Source of the DNA: Tubiluchus corallicola
Lineage: Eukaryota > Priapulida > Priapulimorpha > Priapulimorphida > Tubiluchidae
DNA: 64,000 nucleotides
NCBI GenBank assembly: GCA_030141605.1
Contig: JAQGDQ010000427.1
Coordinates: 1-64,000, forward strand
Direction of reading: 5' to 3'
The notes beneath the pieces are model-generated. The model saw only the letters and a list, made by a program, of their open reading frames with translations, was not told where the DNA came from and made no database searches. Shown here one piece after another: positions 33,435 to 47,247 of this stretch. The translations under genes and the position numbers were made by a program. How positions within the stretch are numbered: the stretch's first letter is position 1; every line of letters begins with the position of its first letter.

Positions 33435-34330
33435 CAAAACCGGGCCCAATCTTAAACTGTAGGTCAAAACAATCTATTCTGTAAAATACTGAAAGTAAAC
33501 ATGCTATTTTTTCCCAAAAATAACTTATACCCGGTTTACACGTTCCGACAAGATCAGATTGTCGGACGAATCGTTTACACGATCAAAGTCCCCGACAAAA
33601 TCGGATGGTGTCGGACAGACTTTGTCGGATATCGTGTAAACGTACAAATTTAATATCCGACTTGTCGGACGATGTCGGATCACAGTCGGGAATTGCTCAA
33701 CTTTTCATGCGACAGTCTTCCGACTTTTGGGATAGCAGCTATAGTAACGCTTCTTGCGTTCACGTAACATTCTATAGCCTTAGTTTTAATACAAATAACG
33801 TATAAGGACAGACAATGCTGTATAAAAATGGTCAACGACAGGCGCTGTTCTACTACGGAAATAGAAATTTTAACAGTTTCATATAGAAAGCACGAATTCT
33901 TGTACAATACAAAAAGTAAACAGTATAAAAACAGAGATTGCCGCACGCAGAAATGTTTAAATTCCCTGACGGGTTTTGCCGACTTTGCCATCGAACAGAA
34001 TTGGATGAAGGTCCGAAAGTCGGCATTATGAGTAAGAATTACCCAAACACAATTTAACGCTCGCGCCACTAGTTCTTTGCCGCTACATGCATTTCGCCAT
34101 TCTCTAGTTAGACGGGTATTAGCACTTGCATTTTGGAAACGCATTACACAAAAAACAGGTGTTGTACCTCTCAGTTCAGATGTGTTAGTTTCTGACGAAC
34201 TATACACGTTCAACAGCGTGTGCACAGTAGTAAATTTGAATAATTATCTTATTAATACAACACACTGAATGTCTTACAGTAGCTCTGTACTTGAATTTTC
34301 GCTTTTGCAAACACATGGAACACGCTCGTA
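33435..34330 (+). repeat. Dispersed repeat with an insertion, copy 1
   Basis: 33435-33525 matches 38255-38345, and 34035-34330 matches 38375-38640 (blocks GCGCCACTAGTT and GTACCTCTCAGTTCAGATGTG). The intervening 0.5 kb is absent from the other copy. That extra part begins CCCGGTTTACACG and carries many GTCGGA motifs. See the next feature. Confidence 0.55.
33528..34028. mobile_element. Possible small DNA transposon with GTCGGA subterminal repeats
   Basis: It appears as an insertion relative to the homologous 38.3-kb sequence. The left end reads CCCGGTTTACACGTTCCGAC and is followed by about nine GTCGGA/TCCGAC motifs and two GTTTACACG/CGTGTAAAC blocks within 170 bases. The right side retains CCGAAAGTCGG. 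Clear terminal inverted repeats were not identified, so class and exact ends are uncertain. Confidence 0.4.
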
Positions 34331-34690
34331 GAATTTTTTTCTGTAGAAAATTATGTTTGTTTTTGATGTCATCAATAATTGGGCTCGTAATCTATCAGAA
34401 ACGCTTTTGCAGTATTGATCGTGTTAAAATGTATGCTTTTTATCGGGACTCGAGAAATATATGACAAATCATTCTGTCTTCCTTTAAACTACAGCAAACA
34501 GCAGCTACTGTATTGATAAACAAATGATTACTATGGAACTACGCTGACTGGTACGTCACTCCAATATTGCTCACGTGACCAGGCAATTTTCTCGCCAGGG
34601 GGCGGCTGAAGGTCCATGCTCAATGGTGGCACAAGTAAGCGCGAGTTTTAAATTTAATTTTATGCGAACTTATATGACTAAAATTATTAC
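34331..34690. other. Spacer
   Basis: No gene or repeat recognised, apart from a CpG-containing stretch at 34545-34640 that could be promoter-like. Confidence 0.3.
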
Positions 34691-34699
34691 GTGGCATTT

Positions 34700-35480
34700 G
34701 TGTCAAGAATGAGGTAAGTATTTGATTCGCAATTCATTCAAGAGTTAATGAAACTCAACTTGATTTTGATTGTTTCACCGTTTGAAATTAATGTATTTAA
34801 TATCGTGTTGTTTCTTCAACAGATTAAATAATGTGTAAAGTTAAAGGGGAGAAATGGAAATTTTTTAGTATTTTCAGTATAAATTTATATTTATTAAAAT
34901 TACGATTACCTATTGGAAAGAAGTATGTAATCGAAAAAATTCTTTACAATTTAAAATATTCGTGCCAGTTGGATAAAAGGCCTACATAGTGTGTAACACT
35001 GATTCACCATAGGAGACATTATTGATCTTATTGATAATATTACGAAATTTAAACTTTAGCTAATGTACGACGAATGTTGTGATTATTTTTTCAAACAATG
35101 TTATCTAAACTTCTTTCAAACAACAATGGCTGCATGTAACGGCCCTAGTTTTATACGGCGCTGTTAGTTTAAATTCCCCAGTTTTATACGGTGTTACTGT
35201 TAATACAACCTGTATGCAATAAGGCAGTATGCAAAATTTCAAGGCGAATTTTTAAGCTTTATTTATGAAGCTTGTTTTCTTGTACTTCAACAGTGAATAA
35301 AGAAACGTAAATATTAACGAAAAATAATATAAAAATGTGAAAAATAGGTATTTGCAAAGTGAGAAAAATGAATTATTGGTTGTTTTAACTTATTACTGCT
35401 CTCATTAACAGCATTTCAGCTGCAATTCTGTTGACGAAAATTACAGACGAATATTTTATTAACTTTTATAGTTAAAACCA
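34700..35480 (+). repeat. Dispersed repeat G, copy 2
   Basis: Diverged counterpart of 26500-27310. It retains CAGATTA..., GATTCACCA..ACATTATTGAT, ATTTTTAAGC and GCATTTCA.CTGC blocks in the same order. Non-coding. Confidence 0.5.
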
Positions 35481-36012
35481 AACAATTTTATTAAAACTTT
35501 TACATAAAAAAGCCAAAATCATGCCAAACGTTTCAACATGCTGCCGCTGTAACAAGTAACATCATAAGTAACAAGGAAATTTAAAAACGTACAACGAGTT
35601 CATAAAGGCAGAGCTTATTATGCACAAATTAAGTAGTTAACAGAAGCCGAATAGGTAATGAATAAATTGACCAGTAAAAAAATTGATACAGTAACTTAAA
35701 CACTAATTATGTATTTACAAAATCCAAATAGCAGACCTGAAGAAAAAAAATTGATACAGTAACAAACAGCTGAGTGTTTGAAAATAAAGGTGAAGGAATT
35801 GAACTGCTTTGTACAATAAGAGAAGGCTTATTAGGGTACACAGATAAACTTTCTTTTATTACCCTAATGTACCCTAATTATGTATTGTTGTGTCGAAGTA
35901 TAGCGGCGGCCATTACGTTTCCGCTTTGCCAGTTCTAGTTGAAGGTGTCATAACTTTATGGCATAAGCATCTCATACAGGCAGTTTTTCTGATTTGTTTA
36001 AAAGAATGTTAT
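35481..36012. other. 3' flank of the second THAP gene
   Basis: 35600-35680 resembles 2760-2810 and 56270-56340 (AGAAGCC.ATAGGTAATGAATAA), a fragment of family X. 35860-36000 may be the 3' UTR of the minus-strand THAP gene. No other feature seen. Confidence 0.35.
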
Positions 36013-36918
36013 TTAGCTGTTTGACTGCAGACACATCACTACATGATGAATGATCAGTTTTCTGCAATGATAATCGCCGACCAAATTGTCGTTCGTTTCT
36101 GACCGATTTTCTTTGGTAATTTTTCTTGGAGAATAAAGAGACTTGCATCCTGGTGAGTTAGCTTCAGTTTCAACTGTGTCAAAGTTTCGACGTTTTTTTG
36201 CATCATTAGCAACAAAAGAATGTAGAACTGGTGGTCTTCTTCTTGGCAACACTGTTGAAGATGGATTTTTCAGCTGCTGAAACAATGTCGACTTGCCTAC
36301 ATTTGCTTTTAGCCGATTTTTCAAGTTACATGTATTTTGAAACATTATATCTTCAAAGTGGGTAGCACATAGTCGGTTAGTTTTGTATATAGTTTCTGGA
36401 TCTTTTTTCAACAGATCTTGCTGCCGACAAAGTGGAGTCCACTCTTTGGACCTAAAAATTAGAAAGATTAAATATCTTAGCATGCAACCAAAAATTTCAT
36501 TTGCTTTACATTACAAAAAATAATAGTGTATACTGCATAGGATAGTTCTTGCAAACTAATTTGGTTTATATGATTCTCAGTGTTCAAAGTTTTATTTACT
36601 GTCCAACGCCAATTTAGTTAGTAGTATAGTGGACTAGATGGTATTATACCTGGTATTAATTACTGCAAATTATTACTTAAGTACATTTTCGAATTTGGCT
36701 TGTTAGCTTGCTGCTCCACAAACGAACAACAGTAGTAAGCCTAATAAACTAAATTATTTTTACAGCAGATGCAAATGATTTTAACTGAAAAGGTAACAAT
36801 AACAAAATTATTTTAACTGCAAAATTACAGACCTCTTGTCATCTCGAGAAAATCTAAAAAAGCTGACATCTTTATTGTCGAGTTGATCACTTTTGCAACC
36901 CACGGCAGAACACCACAT
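36013..36918 (-). CDS. THAP-domain zinc-finger protein, two exons (36918-36833, 36451-36013)
   Basis: The ATG at 36918-36916 opens MWCSAVGCKSDQLDNKD. Exon 1 ends at 36833 before GTCTGT, phase 2. Exon 2 starts at 36451 after TCTAATTTTTAG. The join restores one frame of 174 aa. The THAP C2CH ligands are Cys3, Cys8, Cys57 and His60 (CATHF), with normal C-x4-C spacing. FFRF at 20-23, Trp33 and KSTLF near residue 86 match the domain, though the usual proline of the AVPTLF box is not evident. C-terminal to the domain is a polar, basic region (PRRRPPVL, KKRRNF) likely to hold a nuclear localisation signal and no further domain. The 381-bp intron is compact. It differs in sequence and layout from the THAP gene at 6 kb, so the two are not recent duplicates. 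Role unknown, DNA binding expected from the family. Confidence 0.75.
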
Positions 36919-37149
36919 TACACGGGATATCTATTGGTATCATTTTTTGCCTTCGTAAAAGCAGTAATCATGATCTTCCATTTCCAGTGGTTAAACTTAA
37001 AGTTAGCGCTTAAAATTTCCAAAATAAATTAACTAAAATGCAGTTAAATCTTAACATGAACAAACAAATTAGCGATTTCTACCGGCTAAAGTTTGCGCAT
37101 GCGCGGGCTCACGAAACCTTACTCGCAAAAGCGGAGTGTCCTAACTATT
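36919..37149 (-). promoter_or_regulatory. Probable promoter side of the second THAP gene
   Basis: CpG-bearing sequence at 37085-37145 (GCGCATGCGCGGG, an NRF1-like palindrome at about 37096) lies about 170 bases upstream of the ATG. Beyond it is RA copy 4. This is inference from motifs and distance. Confidence 0.35.
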
Positions 37150-37395
37150 GTTTAAACTCTAATATGGCTCTCCCGCAATAGTGGCTGTGACGTAGATGCG
37201 CAGGCTGCACTACATCGCAGTTTTTCCCCGGTAGAGGCGCAAAGACCGCTCCATGATTTTCCCGCGGGATAAAATAAATTAGTCACTCAATTACTAAGTA
37301 ACGCAGCGGTAAAATTTTTTGCCAAATTACCGTCGTGTGAGTCAGTTGTAAAATAAGTTCAACTTTAATTTTCGTGATATTCCTCCTTTAATGTA
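37150..37395 (+). repeat. Promoter-like dispersed module RA, copy 4
   Basis: More diverged copy: GGCTGTGACGTAGATGCGCA and TTTTCCCGCGGGAT are kept, and the tail CGTGATATTCCTCCTTTAA is identical. It lies upstream of the minus-strand THAP gene in divergent position. Confidence 0.55.
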
Positions 37396-37479
37396 GTCTA
37401 ATGTGGACGATCATTTAACATAGCCGACCTCAGCCGGTTTGTGTATTTCAGCCTTGAATCATAGGCTTTAGTGTCCGAG

Positions 37480-38255
37480 TCACACACAGATGAACGAAAA
37501 TGTAGCATCATATTGTAGGCCTTGGCGTATGAGGCATGAGTCTAATAATAATTTCACAATTTTAGGATTCTGGTAACATTTGCGACAGCTTGCAATTAAA
37601 ACTTTAAACTTGTGCATTTTAGATACAAGACCTTTTTAATTTTCAAATGTTATTTGCCATTTTCCAGCTGACCTAAAGTAGGTCTATCACTGCTGAACCC
37701 AAGTGAAAACGCTGTTTACAATTTCGCCAAAGTATACATTTTAAATGCATGAATTTTTTTGACGAATAGTGGTTAGGCTTTTGCTTTAAAAGTGCCGACT
37801 AAATCAAATACATATTATTCCCGTACCTAAATCTGGGTAAAGTTATTTAATTTAAAAATTTTACCTTAACTAAAATAAAAGCTCACCTGTGAAATTTTTT
37901 CGTTTAACACAAAACTTTTAGTTAAATTTGAAGCAATGTAACAATTGATTAGTGGTTAGGCTTTTGCTTAACCTACTAAAATGCCGACTAAACCAAATAC
38001 ATATTATTCCCGTACCTAGATCTGGGTAAAATTATTTCCTTAACTGAAATAAAAGCTTACCTATGAAAATTTTTCGTTTAACACAAAACTTTTAGTTAAA
38101 TTTGAAGCAATGTAACAATTGAAACATTCTGTCTAATTTGATCACGCACCATGCAAGCCGCCATAATTATGACCATAGAAGCTTTATGCTCAGATCACGT
38201 GTCATTCTCGCTCACTCGGCGCCAATGCTGCGAAACATGGCGGCCTTAAAGCAAA
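37480..38255 (+). repeat. Dispersed repeat C, copy 1
   Basis: Direct counterpart of 57360-57955. It contains an internal tandem duplication: 37760-37930 and 37960-38110 share the blocks TAGTGGTTAGGCTTTTGC and CATATTATTCCCGTACCTA. It ends in GCGAAACATGGCGGCC. Confidence 0.65.
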
Positions 38256-38846
38256 ATTCGGATCCAATGTTAAAGTGTAGGTCAACACAACCTGTTCTTT
38301 AAAATATTAAAAGGAAACATACTATTTTTTAAAGAATGACTTACTTGAAATAATTATTACCTACACAATCACAATTTCACGTTTGCGCCACTAGTTATTC
38401 GCTGTTACATGCATTTCGCCATTTGATAATTAGACGGGCACTAGCGCCTGCATTTCGGAAAGCGTTGCGCAAAAACAGGTGCTGTACCTCTCAGTTCAGA
38501 TGTGACGAATCGCACACCTTCGACAGCTCATGTGCAGCTTAATTTTTATCTTAAAATTTGCCGTGTTTTAGTACAACACACAGAACTTCTTATAGTAGTA
38601 CTGTACTTCAATTTTATCCCATTCAGTAATTAATTTATTGACTTCATTAACTTTTGCATATTCTTATGCAACAAATTTCTTAGACTCACTAAACATTTTT
38701 GTTAAATTCACACTAAACATACTTTAATTTTAAACTAATTCTTATTATAAACTATCAAATAATTACAATATTAGTATTAATCAAGTATTATAATAATCTT
38801 ATTTGCAATAACAACGAAACAAATTATTTTTTGGAAGTTCAAAATT
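38256..38846 (+). repeat. Counterpart of 33435-34330 without the insertion, then AT-rich spacer
   Basis: 38255-38640 aligns with 33435-33525 plus 34035-34330, providing the apparent empty-site form. 38640-38846 is plain AT-rich sequence. Confidence 0.5.
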
Positions 38847-39430
38847 TAATACGATGGTGCGAATAGAATAATTTAGAACTGAATGTTTCGAAAACAAAAG
38901 AAATTATCGTAGATTTAAGAGAGAAGCCTGGTGGAAAAGCATCTTTACTTATAAATAAAACAGCTGTAGAAATTGTTAAAGAATTTTTAAATTTTCTGGG
39001 AATAAAAATTTCTGATGATCAGGGAAGTTAATGTGACTATTCTGTAAAAAAGGCCCGCCAGCGTCTGTACTTTTTAAGACAACTGACATCATATAACGTT
39101 GTCCCTACTGTGATGGAAAGTTTTTATCGTGCAGTAATTGAGAACGTCTCAACAACATCCCTCACTGTTTGGTACCATGGCGCCACCACACAGTGAGATC
39201 GTAATGCACTTGATCAAATTATTAAATGCGCCTCAAAAATTATAGGAGTTGAACAGCAATCTATAGCATATCTGTATGAAACTAGGGTCACAATGAGAGC
39301 GCAAGTTATCATGAAAGATGAATTCCATCCAGGTAAGAAATATTTCGAAATGCTCCCCTCTGGTCATAGATCCCCTCTGGTCGTAGATTCCGCTCAATTA
39401 ACGCTAAACCCACAAGAACTTTAAATTCTT
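38847..39430 (+). pseudogene. Decayed CR1/Rex1-like LINE reverse transcriptase, C-terminal part
   Basis: One frame reads NNLELNVSKTKEIIVDLR, then FLNFLGIKIS, then ARQRLYFLRQL, TVWYHGATT, KIIGVEQQS, and the diagnostic tail DEFHPGKKYFEMLPSGHRS. These are the thumb and C-terminal segments of jockey-superfamily non-LTR elements of the CR1/L2/Rex1 type. At least three in-frame stops interrupt it. The catalytic YADD part and the endonuclease are absent. It is followed by repeat E, possibly its 3' UTR. Confidence 0.75.
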
Positions 39431-39589
39431 TCTAACCCGTTGCAATTCGCACCATCAACAGCAAATTTCAGTTATTCTCCAATATTAATTCTCTATTTCA
39501 CTGTACAAATGATTGAATTATTTGTGTTAATCTGCTTGCTGTTTCCATAAGTTACTGCAGTACGTAAAACTGCATAAATTTCATTGTAG

Positions 39590-40060
39590 GAATTCTGGGC
39601 GACTCCTTAATAAATTTCGAAAGAATTTCAATGTTCCTTTCGTTAGAAGGCAGCAATGTCCCGAAGCTTATTGTCTTTTTTATTTCGTTTTTTGTGTGAT
39701 TTTTATTTATATTCTCACATTTAATTTTTCAATTTTTGCCCTTACACTTCGGCCAATTCTTACACTTCGCGGGAATACAAATACGAAAATGGTTCTGTAT
39801 AAAGCTGGCACTTTTATACAAACAGCACTATTTGCATTGAAGTATAATCTTGTTCTGTTAGAAAAATCTATATGTTGAAGTATAATGATGTTCTATTAGA
39901 ATATGATGTGAGATTTATTAAAGTTATTGTTTTTACAAAGAAGTTTCAGCGGATTTGATAACACGTAGGCCTAAAATCTTAAACATTTCACTAGTTCAAC
40001 ATGATATCAAATTCCGCGGAGCCATAATCAGATGTTGGTAAACATTCTAATATATCAGGT
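39590..40060 (+). repeat. Dispersed repeat E, copy 3, and adjoining shared block
   Basis: 39590-39870 matches repeat E. 39890-40060 matches 4100-4320 inverted. A 60-codon frame here is not credible. Confidence 0.5.
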
Positions 40061-40089
40061 GTTGCAAAAAACGTGTCGAAATAATGTAA

Positions 40090-41800
40090 TTTGGGTAAGT
40101 TACTGTTATTAGCGTGAAACAAAAGCTCCACTCAATTAGGTCACTTTAAATAATATAACAGGCGTATCTGCTTTGTTCAAGTAAAATTAATTAGGACTAA
40201 TCTATTACCTGACGTACAATCCAATTTTAATGAACTAACATGGATGTGCCCGCAAAATATGCTTAATTACGATAATGGTGGCGTTGATCAACTCGAACAA
40301 AAGAAAAATCCGTGAATTACTTAATTAATCATGAGCGCGGCGAAGTTGAAAGACGTACAACAAGTTTCCTAGTAAAGCAGTTATACATCAAGTATGGCAA
40401 CATTAACGTCTACGCAAGGCCATTGTAACTCATTTAACTCATTTTAGGTCATTCAAAATCAACGAATTCTAAAAAAAATTGGTTTTTTTATTGAATATGT
40501 CTTTGTAGTCATCACAGACATTTTAGCATTGTACAATGAAGTGAATTCTAAGCAGGATTTAAAGAAAAATTAAATTCTAAACTGGTATCCTTTCTATTGA
40601 AACGTCTGGTGTTTTTTATTGGAAGTTTTAGTAAAAAGACAATTTAAAAAACGCTGCAAACTATGATAAGTGGTCAGCGTTTTTCATTGTAAGAATTTAT
40701 TAAAATGTCACAATAGAAACCATTCATTTAACTAATTATTACGTTTTATTAAAACTAAAAAAAGCGATGCTAATATAATCCTGTCAAAATGATCGTTCGT
40801 TGGTGAATGACTCAATAAACCTTGTTTTCTATTCACTGTGCATATTTTTTTAAAGCTGATAGCTTAACTAGTTCATACGGAGATATGGCAGTTTCTAGTT
40901 TTGCCGTATGGCGGTAATGCAATAATGAATTACTGCGTTATTTCTTCATCTGGCAATAAATTATTTAAAAACTGGCTTCCGGGTTAATAAGTCGGAAGCC
41001 ATTGGAATTACTGGAAGTTACCTAGTGAGCTTGAACATATGGCAATTCCTACTTTGAGCTGACGCAATAATGATTTACTGTGTTAATTACTCTTCTGGCA
41101 CTAAATAATTTATGAAACGGCTTCTAGTTTACTTAGTGAAACCAGTGGAATTTGGAGAAGCTGATTAATGGAATCGAGCAATGAGCATATGGCAATTTGT
41201 ACTTTGTTGCTATGGCAGCAATGCAGTAATAAATTAATCCGTTAATTAGTCTTCTGGCACTAAATTATTTAGGAAACGGCTTCTGGTTTAATTAGTGGAA
41301 CAAGTAGAATTAGTGGAATTAGGAGCATTTGGCATCTTCTACTTTAACCTTGTTGTAGTTTTACAATAATGGACTAATGTCTTAATTATTCTTCTTGCCC
41401 TAAACAGGCTTCTGGTTTTTCACATGTTTGAACCATTCGCCAGTTGGCGCCACTTTACAGTTACAGGCAGATGTGTGAGAAACTTTGTTCATTTGTAATT
41501 TTGTCTGCGAAACAAAAAAAACGGAGAGACACGTAATTTGAATTCCCAAGTTTTAACTTAATTAGAAAAAACGCCTAAACTTTGTTTCAGAACGGTAATT
41601 TATGTGGAATTAAAGCTGCTCCTTTAAAGTGGAAGTGTGTTCCTGTTGTATATCTCAGAATGAAATCAAGAACATTACATTAAAGCATTTCTATAATCAT
41701 CGCATAATTATTACGATTCACATTAAAAATAAAGATGCTTATTTATTACATGCATTAGTAAATTGAGAAACATCAGGCCTGCTGCATTATATCATTATAA
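40090..41800 (+). repeat. 1.7-kb direct duplication D, copy 1
   Basis: Matches 59100-60800 in the same orientation at over 90% by eye. Within it, 40880-41420 consists of four diverged tandem units spaced 155, 149 and 142 bases, each with ATATGGCA, CAATAAT.A.TTACTG, CTTCTGGCACTAAATTATTTA and GGCTTCTGGTTTA. No protein-coding frame. Confidence 0.85.
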
Positions 41801-41952
41801 TACGGATAATATACATTTAATAGTAACAAGAAATGATCTATGAAACTAAACGATTACAGATCATATAATAACAAAAAAACATTATCTTACTGATGATAAA
41901 TAATACTAGTTATTAAGTTAAGTTATTAAGTTACTAAAAACAAGCAGCAATT

Positions 41953-42057
<105 letters not shown>

Positions 42058-42141
42058 ATAATCCACTCGATCCGCACTGTAACCTCAGCACAAAACCATA
42101 CGATACAAATTATTACTTGTAGAAGTAGGAGAGAAGTAGGA

Positions 42142-42186
42142 AGGTGTGTGTGTGTGTGTGTGTGTGTCTGTGTGTGTGTGTGTGTG
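42142..42186 (+). repeat. (GT)n microsatellite
   Basis: About 45 bases of GT with one TCT interruption, near the 3' end of the LINE fragment. Confidence 0.95.
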
Positions 42187-42204
42187 ATAAGGAGCATATG
42201 ATAA

Positions 42205-43330
42205 TTGATTGATTTTTTGATTTAATTCTTTATTTCAAACATAAGTTCATATTATAATTTACATATATACAACATACAACATCATAAAAACAAAAAACCA
42301 ATACAAACAAATCACATACAAACTTAGATAAACATGAAAATTACAATAATAGTCTCCACCATTGCTGTCTTATGTGCGATGTAAATTTAGCATCGCTTAC
42401 TAAAATTTTCTGGCACATTAAATTATCACTAGTATCAAATCTTTTCATTAAACTTGAGACAGATTTTCTACGTAATACATCAAAATACATCACGTGAATT
42501 TCAACACTCATCTCATGAGCACTGTAATCATATGCATATCCGAAAAATAATCTTTTTGACACATTGTGCGCAATTTTGAGTTTTAAGATATTACCATTAT
42601 TAAAATGTCTCCAAGTAGACATGCAATAGAATGTATTACAGTAAGCATTAAATAAATATCTTTTAACATCAACAGAACAATAGCTGAATTTTCTAATAAG
42701 TTGGTTTGTACGACAGTAGTATAGGGATCTTTGATTAATAATGTCAAGGTCATCACGGTTATCATTTGAAATAATATGTCCCAAATATTTTTCATTATCA
42801 CAGGTACGTAAAACATTATTATCTAGTTTGATGTTACCAAACATAAAATTTCTCATGATGCTTGAATTAACAGACATAAGTTTAGTTTTAGCTACATTGA
42901 TTTTTATGTCATACTGTTCAGCATACAATTTATACACGTCTAGTAGTTGCTGTAGGGCCGTAATCGTTGTTGCTAACAAACAAACATCGTCAGCGTACAT
43001 CAGGTGGTTCATAACCATGTTCGACACATTTCAACCAAGTTGGGTGGATGAAAGCTTAACACTTAGATCTTTAAAATAAAAATTAAAACGAAAAGGTGAC
43101 ATCTTGCCACCTTGGCGTACTCCATTTCCAATAATAAAAGTTGTAGACTGACTATGTCCCCACCTGACAGACATGCCTTGCTGCGTGTAATAAAATGTGA
43201 GCAAACGGATTACAATATTCGGGATTGAAGTCTTTGTGAGTTTAAGAAAAAGCTTGAAGAAATTAACCCTATCAAATGCCTTTGATGCGTCGATAAAAAC
43301 AATGTGAACAGAGCTATCATTAGTTAACGT

Positions 43331-43331
<1 letters not shown>
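42205..43331 (-). pseudogene. Non-LTR retrotransposon reverse transcriptase, 5'-truncated LINE
   Basis: On the minus strand the frame begins at the (CT) tract near 43331: VFIDASKAFDRVNFFKLF, then NGVRQGGKMSPFRF, then HLMYADDVCLLA (the catalytic YADD), KINVAKTKLM and EKYLGHIISN. These are RT blocks in proper order, followed by the thumb region to 42341. There is one in-frame stop, just after SSTQLG at about 43027. The 3' UTR carries TTTGAAATAAAG near 42230. The N-terminal half with endonuclease is lost. It looks relatively young. Clade is jockey/CR1-like but not firmly assigned. It lies between microsatellites within an interval (41.8-43.97 kb) that is absent from the otherwise matching 60.8-kb locus. 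Confidence 0.85.

Positions 43332-43393
<62 letters not shown>
43332..43393 (+). repeat. (CT)n microsatellite abutting the truncated LINE
   Basis: About 60 bases of CT exactly at the 5' truncation point of the reverse transcriptase fragment. Confidence 0.95.
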
Positions 43394-43974
43394 AATAAAA
43401 ATATATTACGTCTTACTTTCGCTTTCTGTCTTTTATCTAGGTGTTAAATAATTTTAGATAAAAGTCTAGTGTTGAAAAACAATTCTTCTCTCACTAAATA
43501 ATAAGCTGAGGTAAAACCTCCAACAGATTCTTAATCACTAACAAAGGCATGTTATCCATAGAGTTAATGCTTTTTTACATAGCAAGCAGCCCATCACACG
43601 GTCTGCTAGCTTCCTTTCTCGGGAAGAAAAGTAAGACTTTACTTACCAGAAAACTGAAGAAGTATTTGCAAGTACATAATATGAACTTATTGCTACAACT
43701 ACTTTTCGTTTTCATGATGTGTTTTTAGTTTCTTTTAAACTAATGATTGCTTTTCTGTGAGATATTCTTTTTTATTAAATACACAAAAGTGATTTTGGCT
43801 TATCAAAATTGCGCGTATCCTGACACTATTAGTGCATTAAAACATCATCATCATCCAGTGAATCACACGTACAGTGACTGATTCTGCTCACCTCCCTATG
43901 TATTATTAATATAGTCAATGTGCTGCTCAAAAGCTTTCAATCTTCCGCCGTATGATGCCGCCAGCGTAGCCGCT
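43394..43974. other. Spacer without recognised feature
   Basis: No gene. It is part of the interval absent from the duplicate at 60.8 kb. Confidence 0.4.
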
Positions 43975-44340
43975 AATAGCACGCACACACAAACACACAC
44001 ACACACACACACACATACACACTTTCTACACTACAGTTTCCCATGATGTAAAAAAACAGCATGTAAATAAGAATCCATCCAAATGCAAAGTGATCATCAT
44101 GCAGTTTACAAGTAGCTCCACCTCGTGTGTGACCTTGCACTAAATCCGCATCACAACTTTGTTTAACTTTACACACAGCTTCAATCTTTAATGAGAATTT
44201 GATGTAATGTTGGAGTATCTGCCTCGAATATCTTCTGATAAAGACATGTTTGTACAGTGGGCTACACCACCACGCTACGCCCGTTTTTCTGGACCCATGT
44301 CGGTTATCATACTTATACTAACATATAGCAGGCATCGACT
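43975..44340 (+). repeat. Duplicated block H, copy 1, with (CA)n
   Basis: (CA)n at 43981-44020 followed by about 320 bases matching 60895-61200 (blocks TTTCTACACTACAGTTTC and CTGGACCCATGTCGGTTATC). In the other copy H follows D immediately, so D and H were originally adjacent. Confidence 0.8.
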
Positions 44341-46880
<2,540 letters not shown>

Positions 46881-46928
46881 TGTTATAATGATATTAAAAG
46901 ATGAAGATAATATTGTTAAAGGGGCACC

Positions 46929-47247
46929 TGTTGTCGGGTCTGGTATAGCGCCCTCTGTACGCCCTACTTCCACTTTAGCAGCGACTCGCCCCTTCCCTGT
47001 ACATCCAGACGTCTTGTTTGGGCCTACAAGTGGTGTTAGAAGCCAGCTGACCTGGAATGCCAGTATAAAAGCGTGTGGAGGTCACTACAACCTTGGATTT
47101 CTGACACAGGTGCTCCTTGGGCTAGTATATATGTGTGCCATGTTACTTACTTAAGTTAGTTGTTTTGTGTATTTTGTTCCCCGTTTTTGTTATTAGTCTT
47201 GGCAATAAAACTTGTTACAGAGTTATTGTAGTGTTCTATTATGCGAC
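46929..47247 (+). mobile_element. LTR-like module, copy 3, best preserved
   Basis: Starts TGTTGTCGGG and ends TTCTATTATGCGAC(A). TATAAAA at 47064-47070 and AATAAA at 47204-47209 are both intact, in the order and spacing expected of U3-R-U5. A 108-codon frame across it is probably chance. Unlike other copies, its 3' end passes straight into satellite S. Confidence 0.5.

Noticed and set aside
33680-34225. 181-codon frame on the minus strand
   Set aside because: It crosses the boundary between an inserted segment and a dispersed repeat. The repeat copy at 38.4 kb does not keep the frame, and no domain is recognisable.
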